Source of the DNA: Enterobacter asburiae
GTDB taxonomy: Bacteria; Pseudomonadota; Gammaproteobacteria; Enterobacterales; Enterobacteriaceae
Reading direction: 5' to 3'
Assembly: GCF_007035645.1 (NCBI RefSeq)
Contig: NZ_AP019632.1
Span: 3,038,001 to 3,102,000 of the forward strand
DNA: 64,000 nucleotides
The position numbers and the translations under genes are program-made. Below are positions 41,101 to 50,845 of the stretch, piece after piece (the first letter of the stretch is position 1; each line of letters begins with the position of its first letter). The notes under the pieces were generated by a model, which did no database searches, was not told where the DNA came from, and worked only from the letters and a program-made list of their open reading frames with translations.

Positions 41101-41532
41101 ATGAGCCACATCACCATTTATCACAACCCGGCCTGCGGAACCTCGCGCAACACGCTGGAGATGATCCGCAACAGCGGCACGGAGCCAGAGATTATCCTTT
41201 ATCTGGAAACCCCGCCGTCGCGCGATAAGCTGACCACCCTGATTGCCGAGATGGGCATTTCAGTGCGGGATCTGCTGCGTAAAAACGTGGAGCCCTATGA
41301 ACAGCTCGGCCTTGCCGACGATAAGTTCACCGACGACCAGCTTATTGATTTTATGCTGCAGCACCCGATCCTGATTAACCGTCCGATCGTGGTGACGCCG
41401 CTGGGTACCCGCCTGTGCCGCCCGTCTGAAGTCGTCCTCGACATCCTGCCGGATGCGCAGAAAGGGGCGTTTACGAAAGAGGATGGCGAAGCCGTCGTGG
41501 ACGCCAGCGGCAAAAAAATCTCGCCAAAGTAA
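41101..41532 (+). CDS. arsC: Glutaredoxin-coupled arsenate reductase ArsC
   Basis: 143 residues; catalytic Cys12 in NPACGTSR, and Arg residues in INRPIVV and GTRLCRP that bind arsenate. Converts As(V) to As(III) for ArsB. Depends on glutaredoxin and glutathione. Confidence 0.98.
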   Translation: MSHITIYHNPACGTSRNTLEMIRNSGTEPEIILYLETPPSRDKLTTLIAEMGISVRDLLRKNVEPYEQLGLADDKFTDDQLIDFMLQHPILINRPIVVTPLGTRLCRPSEVVLDILPDAQKGAFTKEDGEAVVDASGKKISPK

Positions 41533-41582
41533 CCCGTTGATAATGGCGCAGTAAGGCCTTCCAGCCGCATAACTCACCCACC

Positions 41583-41612
41583 GGCCGGGTTGCATCAGCC
41601 GAAACCCGGCAC
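41583..41612. repeat. REP-like hairpin after arsC
   Basis: CCGGGTT and AACCCGG arms around a 10-base loop, no U-tract. It may mark the end of the ars operon. Confidence 0.55.
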
Positions 41613-41650
41613 ATACTTCTGAGGGTTAATCCTGGTGAGGGTATGCAGCT

Positions 41651-42421
41651 ATGGGCTTTAAGAACAAAACCGCCGTTATCTTCGGCGGAAGCGGCGCCAT
41701 CGGCAGTTCAGTGGCGCACGCTCTGGCGCGTGAAGGGGCGGATGTGTACCTCGCCGCACGCGACCACGCCAGGCTGGAGCAGGTCGCCAGCCGTATTCGC
41801 GCCGCCGGAGGGTCTGCCAGCACGTTTGTTTTCGATGCGCTCGAGGAGTCCTCGCTGCTCCCCGACCTTGCCCGCATTGATATCGTCGTCAACGCCACGG
41901 GCTTTATGCACGATCAGGGCAAACGCCTTGAGGCGTTAACGCTCGATGAGTTCAGGCAGGGTTTTGATCCCTTCCTGGCCGCCTACTTTAACATTGCGAA
42001 AGCCGTGTCGCCCCGCATGGGCGGCGAGCATGGTGGAGTCATTATTACCGTCGTCGCGCCTGCCGCGAACATGACGATCGCGGGCCACCTCGGGCATATC
42101 GTCGGCTGCGCGGGAACGGAAGCCTTGACCCGGGCGCTGGCGGCGGAGCTGGGGACACACAATATTCGCGTACTGTGCGTGCGTTCGCACGCGATAGCAG
42201 ACGCTGTGCAGGCGGGTTCGTATGTGGGAGCCATTTTCGCCGCCAGGGCGCAGGCGATGGGGATTACGGTTGAGCAGTTTCTCAGCGGTGCCGCGCAAAG
42301 CACCCTGACGCGTCGCCTGCCGACGCTGGCACAGGTGGCAGACACGATTACGTTTCTGGCCTCAGATGCGGCAGGCGCTATGACGGGAACCACCGTCAAT
42401 ATGACCGCGGGCGCAACCTAG
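41651..42421 (+). CDS. SDR-fold protein lacking the catalytic triad
   Basis: 256 residues with the short-chain dehydrogenase Rossmann fold: nucleotide motif GGSGAIGS (12-19), NATG at 81-84 in place of NNAG. The active-site YxxxK aligns with His149-Ile-Val-Gly-Cys153, and the upstream Ser aligns with Val134-Val135. Around it the SDR pattern ([11 protein letters not shown]) is kept, so the alignment is clear. Either a different chemistry or a binding-only role. Its stop overlaps the convergent rcdA stop by 4 bp. Not at this place in K-12; function unknown. Confidence 0.87.
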   Translation: MGFKNKTAVIFGGSGAIGSSVAHALAREGADVYLAARDHARLEQVASRIRAAGGSASTFVFDALEESSLLPDLARIDIVVNATGFMHDQGKRLEALTLDEFRQGFDPFLAAYFNIAKAVSPRMGGEHGGVIITVVAPAANMTIAGHLGHIVGCAGTEALTRALAAELGTHNIRVLCVRSHAIADAVQAGSYVGAIFAARAQAMGITVEQFLSGAAQSTLTRRLPTLAQVADTITFLASDAAGAMTGTTVNMTAGAT

Positions 42422-42969
42422 CGGCCGCCCTCGCCCGCAATTCTCCCCACCATCGCCCGGACCTCCTCCCGGGTTAACGGCGCCCGGTCGGTGACATAGT
42501 GCAGCGTCATCCCTTCGATAAACGCGTCCAGGGCGCGGGTGGTAACCGGGTCGAACCACTGCTCCAGCGTGGTCTGGCTCATTTTCATCCAGTCCTGCAT
42601 CACCGTTTTGAGCGCCGCGCTGCGGTGCATAAAGGCGTAGAGCTGATACATCAGCGCCATGTTGTGCGGCGTGGTCACCTGCGAGCTGTGGATCAGCGTG
42701 GTGATGGATTCACACGCCATTTCCGGCCCGGTGACGCCCGCAAAGAAATCCCGGTACTGCTGCGACATCTGCCGGGTAAACCACGTGAAGGCCTCCTCCA
42801 GCAGCGGCTCCATGCCGTCGAAATAGTAGGTCATCGACCCCAGCGGCACGCCCGCGCAGGTGGCGATTTTACGGTGCGTGACGGCGTGAATGCCGTGCTC
42901 GGCAATGGTATCGAGCGTTGCCTGCAGGATCTTCTCCCGGCGATTCGGATCGTTCGGTGGTCTGCTCAT
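42418..42969 (-). CDS. rcdA: TetR-family regulator RcdA
   Basis: 183 residues from ATG 42969 ([14 protein letters not shown]), matching the E. coli start. N-terminal helix-turn-helix (about 28-50, [22 protein letters not shown]). In E. coli RcdA activates csgD and acts on biofilm and stress genes. Divergent from ybjJ across a palindrome it may bind. Confidence 0.94.
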   Translation of the reverse strand: MSRPPNDPNRREKILQATLDTIAEHGIHAVTHRKIATCAGVPLGSMTYYFDGMEPLLEEAFTWFTRQMSQQYRDFFAGVTGPEMACESITTLIHSSQVTTPHNMALMYQLYAFMHRSAALKTVMQDWMKMSQTTLEQWFDPVTTRALDAFIEGMTLHYVTDRAPLTREEVRAMVGRIAGEGGR

Positions 42970-42983
42970 AAATTCCTCACGTG

Positions 42984-43007
42984 GTTTGTGTACAAATGTA
43001 CACAAAC
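42984..43007. promoter_or_regulatory. Near-perfect palindrome between rcdA and ybjJ
   Basis: GTTTGTGTACA, AA centre, TGTACACAAAC: 11-bp arms, exact. It lies 14 bp before rcdA and 43 bp before ybjJ, a typical place for a TetR autorepressor operator serving both genes. Confidence 0.82.
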
Positions 43008-43050
43008 TTGCTAGTGTTGTCGCTATTGTTGTACTTCTGGTGCTACCCCA

Positions 43051-44265
43051 ATGACGCAGACCTCTCCCCGTAAAGCCCTACAGCGACGCCTGTGGGCGCT
43101 GTTTATGTTCTTCTTTATTCCCGGCCTGCTGATGGCCTCCTGGGCCACGCGCACCCCCGCCATTCGCGATATTTTGTCCGTTTCTACCGCCGAGATGGGC
43201 ATCGTGCTGTTCGGCCTGTCGATAGGCTCCATGAGCGGCATCCTCTGCTCCGCGTGGCTGGTAAAGCGCTTTGGTACGCGAGCGGTGATCCGCACCACCA
43301 TGTGCTTTGCCGTGTTCGGGATGGGCATATTAAGCGTGGCGCTGTGGTGTGCCTCGCCGGTGCTGTTCGCCCTGGGCCTGACGGTATTTGGCGGCAGCTT
43401 CGGTTCGGCGGAAGTTGCCATCAACGTGGAAGGGGCGGCGGTCGAACGTGAGATGAATAAAACCGTGCTGCCGATGATGCACGGTTTTTACAGCCTCGGC
43501 ACGCTGGCCGGTGCGGGCGTGGGGATGGCGCTGACGGCCACCGGCGTAAGCGCGAATCTGCATATCCTGCTGGCGGCGCTGGTGTGCATCATTCCGATCC
43601 TGACCGGTATCCGGGCCATCCCGGACGGCACCGGTAAAAACTCCGCTGACGAACATCACTCGGCCGAAAAAGGACTGCCCTTCTACCGCGACTTCCAGCT
43701 GATGCTGATCGGCGTGGTGGTGCTGGCGATGGCGTTCGCGGAAGGTTCCGCCAACGACTGGCTGCCGCTGCTGATGGTGGACGGTCACGGCTTTAGCCCG
43801 ACCTCCGGCTCGCTGATTTACGCCGGGTTTACGCTGGGGATGACCGTCGGGCGCTTCACCGGCGGCTGGTTTATCGACCGCTACAGCCGCGTGGCGGTGG
43901 TGCGCGCCAGCGCCCTGCTGGGCGGCCTGGGTATCGCGATGATCATCTTTGTGGACGTGGACTGGATTGCGGGCGTTTCCGTGATCCTCTGGGGACTGGG
44001 GGCATCACTTGGCTTCCCGCTGACCATTTCCGCCGCCAGCGACACCGGCCCGGATGCCCCGACGCGCGTCAGCGTGGTGGCAACTACCGGTTATCTCGCC
44101 TTCCTGGTCGGGCCGCCGCTGCTCGGCTTCCTCGGCGAGCACTACGGGCTGCGCAGCGCCATGCTGGTGGTGTTAGGGTTGGTCATCATCGCGGCGCTGG
44201 TGGCGCGCGCGGTGGCAAAGCCGGAAACGAATCAAACGACACTGGAGAAGGGATATGAGCGTTAA
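43051..44265 (+). CDS. ybjJ: MFS transporter YbjJ
   Basis: 404 residues, 12 expected spans, MFS motif in [17 protein letters not shown] and [18 protein letters not shown]. Substrate unknown. Overlaps ybjI by 11 bp, so the two are one operon. Confidence 0.95.
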   Translation: MTQTSPRKALQRRLWALFMFFFIPGLLMASWATRTPAIRDILSVSTAEMGIVLFGLSIGSMSGILCSAWLVKRFGTRAVIRTTMCFAVFGMGILSVALWCASPVLFALGLTVFGGSFGSAEVAINVEGAAVEREMNKTVLPMMHGFYSLGTLAGAGVGMALTATGVSANLHILLAALVCIIPILTGIRAIPDGTGKNSADEHHSAEKGLPFYRDFQLMLIGVVVLAMAFAEGSANDWLPLLMVDGHGFSPTSGSLIYAGFTLGMTVGRFTGGWFIDRYSRVAVVRASALLGGLGIAMIIFVDVDWIAGVSVILWGLGASLGFPLTISAASDTGPDAPTRVSVVATTGYLAFLVGPPLLGFLGEHYGLRSAMLVVLGLVIIAALVARAVAKPETNQTTLEKGYER

Positions 44266-45067
44266 ACTGATCGCCGTCGACATGGATGGTACTTTTCTGA
44301 GCGATGCCAAGACCTATAATCGGCCGCGCTTTCTGGCGCAGTACGCCCGCATGAAGGCGCAAGGCATTCGCTTCGTGGTCGCCAGCGGCAACCAGTATTA
44401 CCAGCTGATCTCCTTTTTCCCGGAGATAGCGCATGAAATCGCGTTCGTCGCCGAAAACGGCGGCTGGGTCGTGAGCGAAGGTGAAGACGTCTTTAACGGC
44501 GAACTGCCGAAAGCCCATTTCGAGACCGTCGCGAACGTGTTAAACGAGGTTCCGGGCATTGAGATTATCGCCTGCGGGAAAAGCAGCGCGTACACGCTGA
44601 AATGCTATGACGAGGGCTTTAAGGATATCGCGGCGAAGTATTACCACCGCCTCGAAATGGTCAGCGATTTCGATAACCTGAACGATATTTTCTTTAAGTT
44701 CGGGCTTAACGTGTCTGATGATGAAATTCCGCGAATTCAGGCGCTGCTGCATGAAAAGCTGAGCGACATCATGGTGCCCGTCACCACCGGTCACGGCAGT
44801 ATCGATCTGATTATCCCCGGCGTGCACAAAGCTAACGGTCTGCGGATCCTGCAAAAGCGCTGGGGCATTGACGATAGCGAAGTGGTGGCCTTCGGCGACA
44901 GCGGCAACGACGTGGAGATGCTGCGCCAGTCCGGGTTCAGCTTTGCGATGGCGAATGCCAGACCGCATATTAAAGCGGCCGCGCGTTTTGAAGCGCCGCA
45001 CAATAACGATGAAGGCGTTTTAAACGTGATTGAGAAGGTGTTGAACGGGGAGGCACCGTTTAATTGA
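44255..45067 (+). CDS. ybjI: HAD-family Cof-type phosphatase YbjI
   Basis: 270 residues; HAD motif I DMDGTF with nucleophile Asp9, motif II VASGN, motif IV FGDSGND. The E. coli enzyme is active on FMN and sugar phosphates. Starts inside the ybjJ end. Confidence 0.96.
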   Translation: MSVKLIAVDMDGTFLSDAKTYNRPRFLAQYARMKAQGIRFVVASGNQYYQLISFFPEIAHEIAFVAENGGWVVSEGEDVFNGELPKAHFETVANVLNEVPGIEIIACGKSSAYTLKCYDEGFKDIAAKYYHRLEMVSDFDNLNDIFFKFGLNVSDDEIPRIQALLHEKLSDIMVPVTTGHGSIDLIIPGVHKANGLRILQKRWGIDDSEVVAFGDSGNDVEMLRQSGFSFAMANARPHIKAAARFEAPHNNDEGVLNVIEKVLNGEAPFN

Positions 45068-45071
45068 CAGC

Positions 45072-45130
45072 GTGCGGTCTGGTGCCCTCGCCCCTCACCC
45101 TGGCCCTCTCCCCAAAGGGGAGAGGGAAAA
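45072..45130. repeat. GC-rich hairpin repeat, copy 1
   Basis: GTGCGGTCTGGTGCCC, then CCCCTCACCCTGG, then a perfect stem CCCTCTCCCC/AAA/GGGGAGAGGG (45104-45126). Shares its parts with elements at 48711, 54004 and 62541. Lies between convergent ybjI and mdfA. Confidence 0.9.
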
Positions 45131-45134
45131 AAGA

Positions 45135-46367
45135 TTATGGTTGCAGGGCGTTCCCGACGAGTTTATCTTTCAGGAACACCACCATCAGGCCAACCCACAG
45201 CGCGCCGTTGGCGAGGTTAAACAGGCTGAACAGCCCGTTGCCGCCCATCGCGTAGGCATGCTTGCTCACTTCAATACCGACGGTAAAAATCAGCATCTGC
45301 AGCATTCCCATCGCCGCTGACACCGTGCCTTTACTCATCTCGCTGGCAAACAGCGTCAGGCGTACCAGCCCGGCGTTGGCCACGCCAATTCCGAAGGCAT
45401 AGAGGCTGAGCCCCGCCGTCATCCACAGGTAGGCGTGGGATGACGCGACGGTCGCCACTGCAGCCAGAATCAGCCCTGCCGCAATCGGCCAGCCGCCCAT
45501 GATAATCAGTGAACGCACGGTGCGGCGTGACGTCAGGCGTGCCAGCACCAGGTTCCCGATAATCAGCGCGCCAAAGATCGGCACCTGCAGCAGGCCATAC
45601 TCGTAGCTGCTGAGCTTTTCACCGCTGATGATAATGACCGGCGACTGCGCGATCCACGCCAGCAGCGGCAGGCTAACGAACCCGGTCGCCAGCGCGCCCG
45701 CCACAAAGCGGCCGTTCTTCAGCACTTCTTTATAATCCCGACCCAGCTCTTTCAGCGAGAGTTTCTCGCCGATGCGGGTGGCCGTTTCCGGCATCGCCCG
45801 GTGCAGGCCAAAGAACGCGAAGGCGGCGAGAAGCGCAAAGAGCACAAACATCCCTTCCCACGGCGCAACGTGCACCCACGCGGCACCCACCAGCGGCCCG
45901 AGTAAGGGGGCGATCAGCGCCACGTTCGCCATCAGCGCGGTAATTTTGATACACACCGCCTCTTCAAACGACTCCTGAATGGCGGCATACCCCACGGCGC
46001 CGATAAAGCACAGGCTCACCCCCTGCAGGAAGCGCAGCAGGGTAAATTGTTCAATGTTTTGCGCCAGCAGCGTGGCGAGACAGGTGACGATAAACCACAC
46101 CACGCCCGTCAGCATCACCGGACGACGGCCAATACGATCCGACAGCGGGCCTAACAGCCACTGTAAAAACATGCCGCCGGCCAGATAGGCGGTCATGGAG
46201 GTCGGCACCCACTCAATACCCGCGTTGTACTGCGCCACAACGGCCAGCATACCGGGCTGGATCATATCGTTGCCGATATAGGTAGAGAATTCGTAGAGCA
46301 CCAGACACAGAGGGAAAAGCAACGCCTGACGACCCAGACGTGAACCAGAAGAAGAACGGTTTAACAT
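45135..46367 (-). CDS. mdfA: Multidrug efflux MFS transporter MdfA (Cmr)
   Basis: 410 residues, 12 spans. Proton/drug antiporter for chloramphenicol, lipophilic cations and others. Key acidic residue in helix 1 ([13 protein letters not shown], the Glu26 equivalent) and Asp34 equivalent are present, as is the MFS motif [12 protein letters not shown]. Core gene, not acquired resistance. Confidence 0.97.
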   Translation of the reverse strand: MLNRSSSGSRLGRQALLFPLCLVLYEFSTYIGNDMIQPGMLAVVAQYNAGIEWVPTSMTAYLAGGMFLQWLLGPLSDRIGRRPVMLTGVVWFIVTCLATLLAQNIEQFTLLRFLQGVSLCFIGAVGYAAIQESFEEAVCIKITALMANVALIAPLLGPLVGAAWVHVAPWEGMFVLFALLAAFAFFGLHRAMPETATRIGEKLSLKELGRDYKEVLKNGRFVAGALATGFVSLPLLAWIAQSPVIIISGEKLSSYEYGLLQVPIFGALIIGNLVLARLTSRRTVRSLIIMGGWPIAAGLILAAVATVASSHAYLWMTAGLSLYAFGIGVANAGLVRLTLFASEMSKGTVSAAMGMLQMLIFTVGIEVSKHAYAMGGNGLFSLFNLANGALWVGLMVVFLKDKLVGNALQP

Positions 46368-46472
46368 GCAATCTCTTTATAATGACAAAATCGCGACGAG
46401 TTTAATGAAATGCCGCAGCCCGAGATAGTGATTTATCGAGGATAAACAGAAATAAAGCACATATCGTCTTCG

Positions 46473-46505
46473 TTTAAGGTTTCCTTAAGTTGACACTTTT
46501 ATGAT
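46473..46505 (+). promoter_or_regulatory. PmrA (BasR) box and -10 of the PAP2 operon
   Basis: TTTAAG-GTTTC-CTTAAG (46473-46489) fits YTTAAK-N5-YTTAAK exactly. TATGAT (46500-46505) follows 10 bp later as a -10, with the box covering the -35 place, as expected for an activated promoter. E. coli ybjG is in the BasR regulon. Confidence 0.75.
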
Positions 46506-46535
46506 AGTGCGATTACTCGTCAACGATCCCAAATT

Positions 46536-47264
46536 ATGGCACTCACCTCCAGCCGTTCAGAATTGTCTAACTTACAGACAAATAAGACAAAACGACTTTA
46601 CCGCTTGCCGACCCGCTTTTATGGTTATCAGCTTTTCGTACTGATTGCCCTTGCCGTGGTCTTTACGTGGCTATCGCGCAGTGAAGCGCTCGACAGATGG
46701 ATCACCGGCTTTTGGTATGACGCGGCAACGCAGAGCTTTCCGCTGCAGAAGGACCACCTGCTGGATCTGCTGAACCACCGCCTGGCGAAGTACATCGCCA
46801 TCGGCTCAGGTGCCGTAGCGCTGTTTTACGGCGCCTACAAGCGCAACGCAAGGCTGGTGACGGCGGCGCTACTGATGGGCGTTGGCGCGCTGGTGGTAGG
46901 CGTGCTGAAAAGCGTGAGCCATCACAGCTGCCCGTGGGATCTGGTGGAATATGGCGGTAAGGCTATGTCTTATCCCCTGTTCAGCGCCGTCCCTGCTGAC
47001 AGCGGTCCGGGGCGCTGTTTTCCCGGCGGTCATGCATCCAGCGGCTTTATGGTGATGGGGCTGTTTTTTGCCTTCTGGCGCGAGCGTCCGCGTCTCGCCT
47101 GGTGCTTCGTCGCGCTGGGCGTGGTGTTAGGTCTGGCGATGGGCTACGGCCAGGTCATGCGCGGGGCGCATTTTTTCTCTCACAACCTGTGGGCCGGGTG
47201 GTGGGTCTGGTTTTCCCAGGTGGTGGTCTACGGACTTATTTCCATCCGGTTTGCTAAAGAGTGA
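46536..47264 (+). CDS. PAP2-family membrane phosphatase, variant motifs
   Basis: 242 residues, about six membrane helices. PAP2 motifs are altered: motif 1 reads KSVSHHSCPWD, motif 2 FPGGHASSG (catalytic His kept), motif 3 RGAHFFSHNLWAG with His where Asp is usual. Such proteins dephosphorylate lipid A, undecaprenyl or other lipid phosphates. Seven bases before ybjG; not next to ybjG in K-12 as I recall. A PmrA box upstream points to lipid A or peptide-resistance physiology; substrate unknown. Confidence 0.85.
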   Translation: MALTSSRSELSNLQTNKTKRLYRLPTRFYGYQLFVLIALAVVFTWLSRSEALDRWITGFWYDAATQSFPLQKDHLLDLLNHRLAKYIAIGSGAVALFYGAYKRNARLVTAALLMGVGALVVGVLKSVSHHSCPWDLVEYGGKAMSYPLFSAVPADSGPGRCFPGGHASSGFMVMGLFFAFWRERPRLAWCFVALGVVLGLAMGYGQVMRGAHFFSHNLWAGWWVWFSQVVVYGLISIRFAKE

Positions 47265-47271
47265 TAACGCT

Positions 47272-47880
47272 ATGTTAGAGAATCTGAATTATCAGCTGTT
47301 TTATCTGATCAACGCCACGCCAGCCTCGCCTGAGTGGACGATCGATTTTGCCACCTTTCTGGCAAAAGATCTGATCAGTATCGTGCCTGCACTGGCTGCG
47401 ATTCTCTGGCTGTGGGGTCCCCGCAGCCAGGTGAAGGCGCAGCGCCAGCTGGTGATTAAAGTCGCGATGGCGCTCGGGGTAAGCGTACTGCTGAGCTACA
47501 TTCTGGGTCACGCCTTCCCGCACGATCGTCCTTTTGTCGATCATGTCGGCTATACCTTCCTGCACCACGCGCCGGATGACTCGTTCCCGAGCGATCACGG
47601 AACGGTGATCTTTACCTTCGCGCTGGCTTTCCTGTTCTGGCATCGCCTGTGGTCCGGCGCTGTCCTGATGGTGGCGGCCCTGGCAATCGCCTGGTCTCGC
47701 GTTTACCTGGGCGTTCACTGGCCGCTGGATATGGTGGGCGGTTTCCTGGTGGGGCTGATTGGCTGCGTGAGCGCGGCTATCCTGTGGAGCCTCTTTGGCG
47801 AAGCGCTTTACCGCACGCTGTCTTCGCTTTATCGCGCCATTTTCGCTATCCCGATCCGCAAAGGCTGGATACGTGACTAA
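47272..47880 (+). CDS. ybjG: Undecaprenyl-diphosphatase YbjG
   Basis: 202 residues, PAP2 family with full motifs: FPHDRP, PSDHGT, SRVYLGVHWPLD. Recycles undecaprenyl pyrophosphate for wall synthesis. Start at ATG 47272 (MLENLNYQLF), like E. coli; an in-frame ATG at 47251 lies in the upstream gene. Cotranscribed with the PAP2 gene before it. Confidence 0.96.
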   Translation: MLENLNYQLFYLINATPASPEWTIDFATFLAKDLISIVPALAAILWLWGPRSQVKAQRQLVIKVAMALGVSVLLSYILGHAFPHDRPFVDHVGYTFLHHAPDDSFPSDHGTVIFTFALAFLFWHRLWSGAVLMVAALAIAWSRVYLGVHWPLDMVGGFLVGLIGCVSAAILWSLFGEALYRTLSSLYRAIFAIPIRKGWIRD

Positions 47881-47905
47881 CCCCAACCTGACAGGTTACA
47901 CTTGA

Positions 47906-47936
47906 GCCCCCGCCCTGCGGGGGTTCACTTTTTTAT
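47906..47936 (+). terminator. Terminator of ybjG
   Basis: CCCCCG, CCCTG, CGGGGG, then TTCACTTTTTT. The U-run begins five bases after the stem. It lies just before deoR. Confidence 0.8.
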
Positions 47937-47947
47937 CCCGAGGAACT

Positions 47948-48706
47948 ATGGAAACACGTCGCGATGACCGCATTGCTCAGCTGCTACAGGCGCTGAAGCG
48001 CAGCGATAAGCTGCATCTTAAGGAAGCCGCCAACCTCCTCGGCGTCTCAGAGATGACCATTCGTCGGGATCTGAACAGCGAAAGCGCGCCCGTCGTGCTG
48101 CTCGGCGGGTATATTGTGCTTGAGCCGCGTAGCGCCAGCCATTATCTGATCAGCGACCAGAAGACGCGCCTGGTGGAAGAGAAGCGCAAAGCCGCCCGGC
48201 TTGCGGCCTCACTGGTACAGCCGCACCAGACGCTGTTTTTTGACTGCGGAACCACCACGCCGTGGATTATCGAAGCCATCGACAGCAGCATCCCTTTTAC
48301 CGCCGTGTGCTACTCCCTGAACACCTTTCTGGCGCTTCAGGAGAAACCCGAGTGCCGGGTGATCCTCTGCGGCGGCGAGTTTCACGCCAGCAACGCCATC
48401 TTTAAGCCGCTCAACCTGCAGGACACGCTCAGCAATCTCTGCCCGGATATCGCGTTTTATTCCGCCGCAGGCGTCAACGTGCGTCAGGGTGCGACCTGCT
48501 TTAACCTGGAAGAGCTGCCGGTGAAACACTGGGCGTTAAGCGCGGCCCAGTATCATGTGCTGGTGGTCGATCACAGCAAGTTTGGCAAGGTGCGTTCGGC
48601 AAGAATGGGTGAGCTGGCGCAGTTTGACGCCATCGTCAGCGACTGCCGCCCGGACGACGAGATCGTGGCCCACGCGAAGGCGCAGCAGGTGAAGTTAATG
48701 TATTAA
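47948..48706 (+). CDS. deoR: Deoxyribose-phosphate-responsive repressor DeoR
   Basis: 252 residues; N-terminal helix-turn-helix (about 20-45, LKEAANLLGVSEMTIRRDL) and a sugar-phosphate-sensing ISOCOT domain (about 75-230, DCGTTT). Represses nucleoside catabolism (deoCABD, nupC elsewhere) until deoxyribose-5-phosphate binds. Confidence 0.97.
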   Translation: METRRDDRIAQLLQALKRSDKLHLKEAANLLGVSEMTIRRDLNSESAPVVLLGGYIVLEPRSASHYLISDQKTRLVEEKRKAARLAASLVQPHQTLFFDCGTTTPWIIEAIDSSIPFTAVCYSLNTFLALQEKPECRVILCGGEFHASNAIFKPLNLQDTLSNLCPDIAFYSAAGVNVRQGATCFNLEELPVKHWALSAAQYHVLVVDHSKFGKVRSARMGELAQFDAIVSDCRPDDEIVAHAKAQQVKLMY

Positions 48707-48710
48707 GGGG

Positions 48711-48766
48711 GTGCGGTCTGATGCCCACACCCCGCCCCTCTCCCACAGGGAGAGGGAGAAAATCCA
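48711..48766. repeat. GC-rich hairpin repeat, copy 2
   Basis: GTGCGGTCTGATGCCC then CCCTCTCCC/ACA/GGGAGAGGG (48736-48756). Same family as copy 1, between convergent deoR and dacC. Confidence 0.9.
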
Positions 48767-48772
48767 TCAGGT

Positions 48773-49978
48773 TTAGCTAAACCAGCTGCCAAACCACCCG
48801 TGGAATTTCATCATCACGAAATCCCACATCCGGCTGAAGAAGCCTCCCTCTTCCACCGCTTCCATTACAATCAGCGGACGCTGTTCAATCGACTTACCGT
48901 TTAGCTGGAAATCAATCGTCCCGACCACCTGGCCTTTTTTCAGCGGAGCCGTAAGCTGCGGGTCGGTCAGGGTATAGCTGGCCTTCAGGTTTTTCAGCTG
49001 ACCGCGCGGAATGGTCACCGAGCCGCCTTCACCCGCCCCGAGATTAACTTCACTCTTGTCGCCAAACCAGACGCGCTGGCTGACGAACGTGGCATCCGGT
49101 TTAATCGGCGTCACGGTTTCATAGAAGCGGAAGCCCCAGGTCAGCAGTTTTTCTGACTCATTAAAGCGAATACGGTCGGTTTTGGTGCCCAGCACCACCG
49201 AAATCAGGCGCATGTCGCCCTGGGTCGCGGAGGCCACCAGGTTATAGCCCGCGCCCGCCGTGGTGCCGGTCTTCATTCCGTCCACGTTAACATTACTGCT
49301 CCACAGCAGGCGGTTGCGGTTCGGCTGGCGGATTTTATTGAAGGTAAACTCTTTCTCTTTATGGATGGCGTATTCATCCGGCACGTCGTGGATCAGCGCT
49401 TTCCCCAGCAGCGCCATGTCGCGTGCGGTACTGAACTGTCCCGGCGAATCCAGACCGTGAACCGTTTTGAACGTGGTGTTGGTTAAGCCCAGTTTCTGCG
49501 CGTAGCCATTCATCAAGCCAATGAAAGAATCCTGGCTGCCGGCAACGTAATCGGCCAGCGCGATGCACGCATCATTTCCCGACTGAATAATTACCCCTTT
49601 GTTCAGATCGGAAACAGAGACCTGATCCCCAGGCTTCAGGAACATCACCGAAGAGCCCCGCAGCGCCGGGTTGCCGGTCGCCCAGGCATCTTTCCCGATG
49701 GTGACCATATCGTCCAGCTTGATCTTGCCCGCTTTCAACGCCTGGCCGACCACATAGCTGGTCATGATTTTGGTCAGGCTTGCCGGATCGAGTTTCTCAT
49801 CCGCGTTGCCTTCCGCCAGCACTTTACCGCTGGAGTAGTCCATCAGGATCCAGGCGCGCGCATCCACAGGCGGCGCTTCGGGCGCAGCCTGTTCAGCTGC
49901 GTAGAGCGTTGGTGCAAACAGGAAAAGGAGCGCAGAGCCTGTCGCAAGGCTGCGCAGAGAAGTCATTTTACGCGTCAT
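48773..49978 (-). CDS. dacC: D-alanyl-D-alanine carboxypeptidase PBP6 (DacC)
   Basis: 401 residues from ATG 49978 with GGTGG before it. Signal peptide to about 28; active-site SLTK (Ser67, Lys70), SGN and KTG motifs; PBP5-type C-terminal domain and an amphipathic tail ([15 protein letters not shown]) that attaches it to the outer face of the inner membrane. Trims pentapeptides. The divergent gap to gstB (49979-50218, 240 bp) shows no element I can name. Confidence 0.97.
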   Translation of the reverse strand: MTRKMTSLRSLATGSALLFLFAPTLYAAEQAAPEAPPVDARAWILMDYSSGKVLAEGNADEKLDPASLTKIMTSYVVGQALKAGKIKLDDMVTIGKDAWATGNPALRGSSVMFLKPGDQVSVSDLNKGVIIQSGNDACIALADYVAGSQDSFIGLMNGYAQKLGLTNTTFKTVHGLDSPGQFSTARDMALLGKALIHDVPDEYAIHKEKEFTFNKIRQPNRNRLLWSSNVNVDGMKTGTTAGAGYNLVASATQGDMRLISVVLGTKTDRIRFNESEKLLTWGFRFYETVTPIKPDATFVSQRVWFGDKSEVNLGAGEGGSVTIPRGQLKNLKASYTLTDPQLTAPLKKGQVVGTIDFQLNGKSIEQRPLIVMEAVEEGGFFSRMWDFVMMKFHGWFGSWFS

Positions 49979-50218
49979 AAATGCCACCCGAGTGTCCATT
50001 CAAAAATTACGTCACATCACCGTGTCGCAAGAAGCGATGAGTAATAGCGCACTAAAACGGTTAAAGAAACCCAACGAGGGTAAAGTTATTAAAGTTTATG
50101 CAATAACATTCAGATACGCTTTGATTCAGACGATTTTTTTGTCTTCTGTTGCGTAATTGTTAGGTTTATCTCACCATGGCGAAAGCTGACCCGGATTCAC
50201 ATCTCATCAGGAGTAAAT

Positions 50219-50845
50219 ATGATTACGCTATGGGGCAGGAACAACTCGACCAACGTTAAGAAAGTGCTCTGGACGCTCGAAGAGCTGGATTTACCGTTCA
50301 ATCAAATCATGGCCGGCATGTCGTTCGGCGTGAACAAAGAGGCCGACTATCTGGCCATGAACCCGAACGGCCTGGTGCCGCTGCTGCGCGATGATGAAAC
50401 CGACGCGACGCTTTGGGAATCCAACACCATTGTCCGTTACCTCGCCGCTCAGTACGGTCAGGGCCGCCTGTGGGTGGAAAGCCCGGCCCGTCGCGCCCAG
50501 GGTGAAAAGTGGATGGACTGGGCGAACCAGACGCTATCGCCAACCCACCGCGTGATCCTGATGGGGTTAGTCAGAACCCCTGAAGCCGAGCGCGACTACC
50601 CTGCCATTCATGCCGCTCAGGATGCGTGTGAAAACCTGTTTGCGATGATGGATGATGAACTGGCGAAGCACGCCTGGTTCTCCGGTGAGGCGTTCGGCGT
50701 GGGCGATATTGCCGTGGCGCCGTTCGTCTGGAATCTGACCAACCTCGGCCTGAAGTGGACGCCGCGCCCTCACCTTGAGCGCTGGCTAAAACAGCTGAGC
50801 GATCGCCCGGCGTACCGCAACGTGGTAATGATCCCGGTCACCTGA
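50219..50845 (+). CDS. gstB: Glutathione S-transferase GstB
   Basis: 208 residues, the E. coli length. Thioredoxin-like GST_N (about 1-80) with the cis-proline GLVPLL and ES motif, then an all-helical GST_C. E. coli GstB acts on bromoacetate. Its TGA directly abuts the yliI stop on the other strand. Confidence 0.96.
   Translation: MITLWGRNNSTNVKKVLWTLEELDLPFNQIMAGMSFGVNKEADYLAMNPNGLVPLLRDDETDATLWESNTIVRYLAAQYGQGRLWVESPARRAQGEKWMDWANQTLSPTHRVILMGLVRTPEAERDYPAIHAAQDACENLFAMMDDELAKHAWFSGEAFGVGDIAVAPFVWNLTNLGLKWTPRPHLERWLKQLSDRPAYRNVVMIPVT

Noticed and set aside
45104..45126. GC-rich hairpin as a simple rho-independent terminator
   Set aside because: A-run after the stem on the plus strand and no T-run after it on the minus strand; treated as a repeat element.
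45135..46367. mdfA as acquired drug resistance
   Set aside because: It is in its usual chromosomal place next to ybjIJ and ybjG; a core gene.
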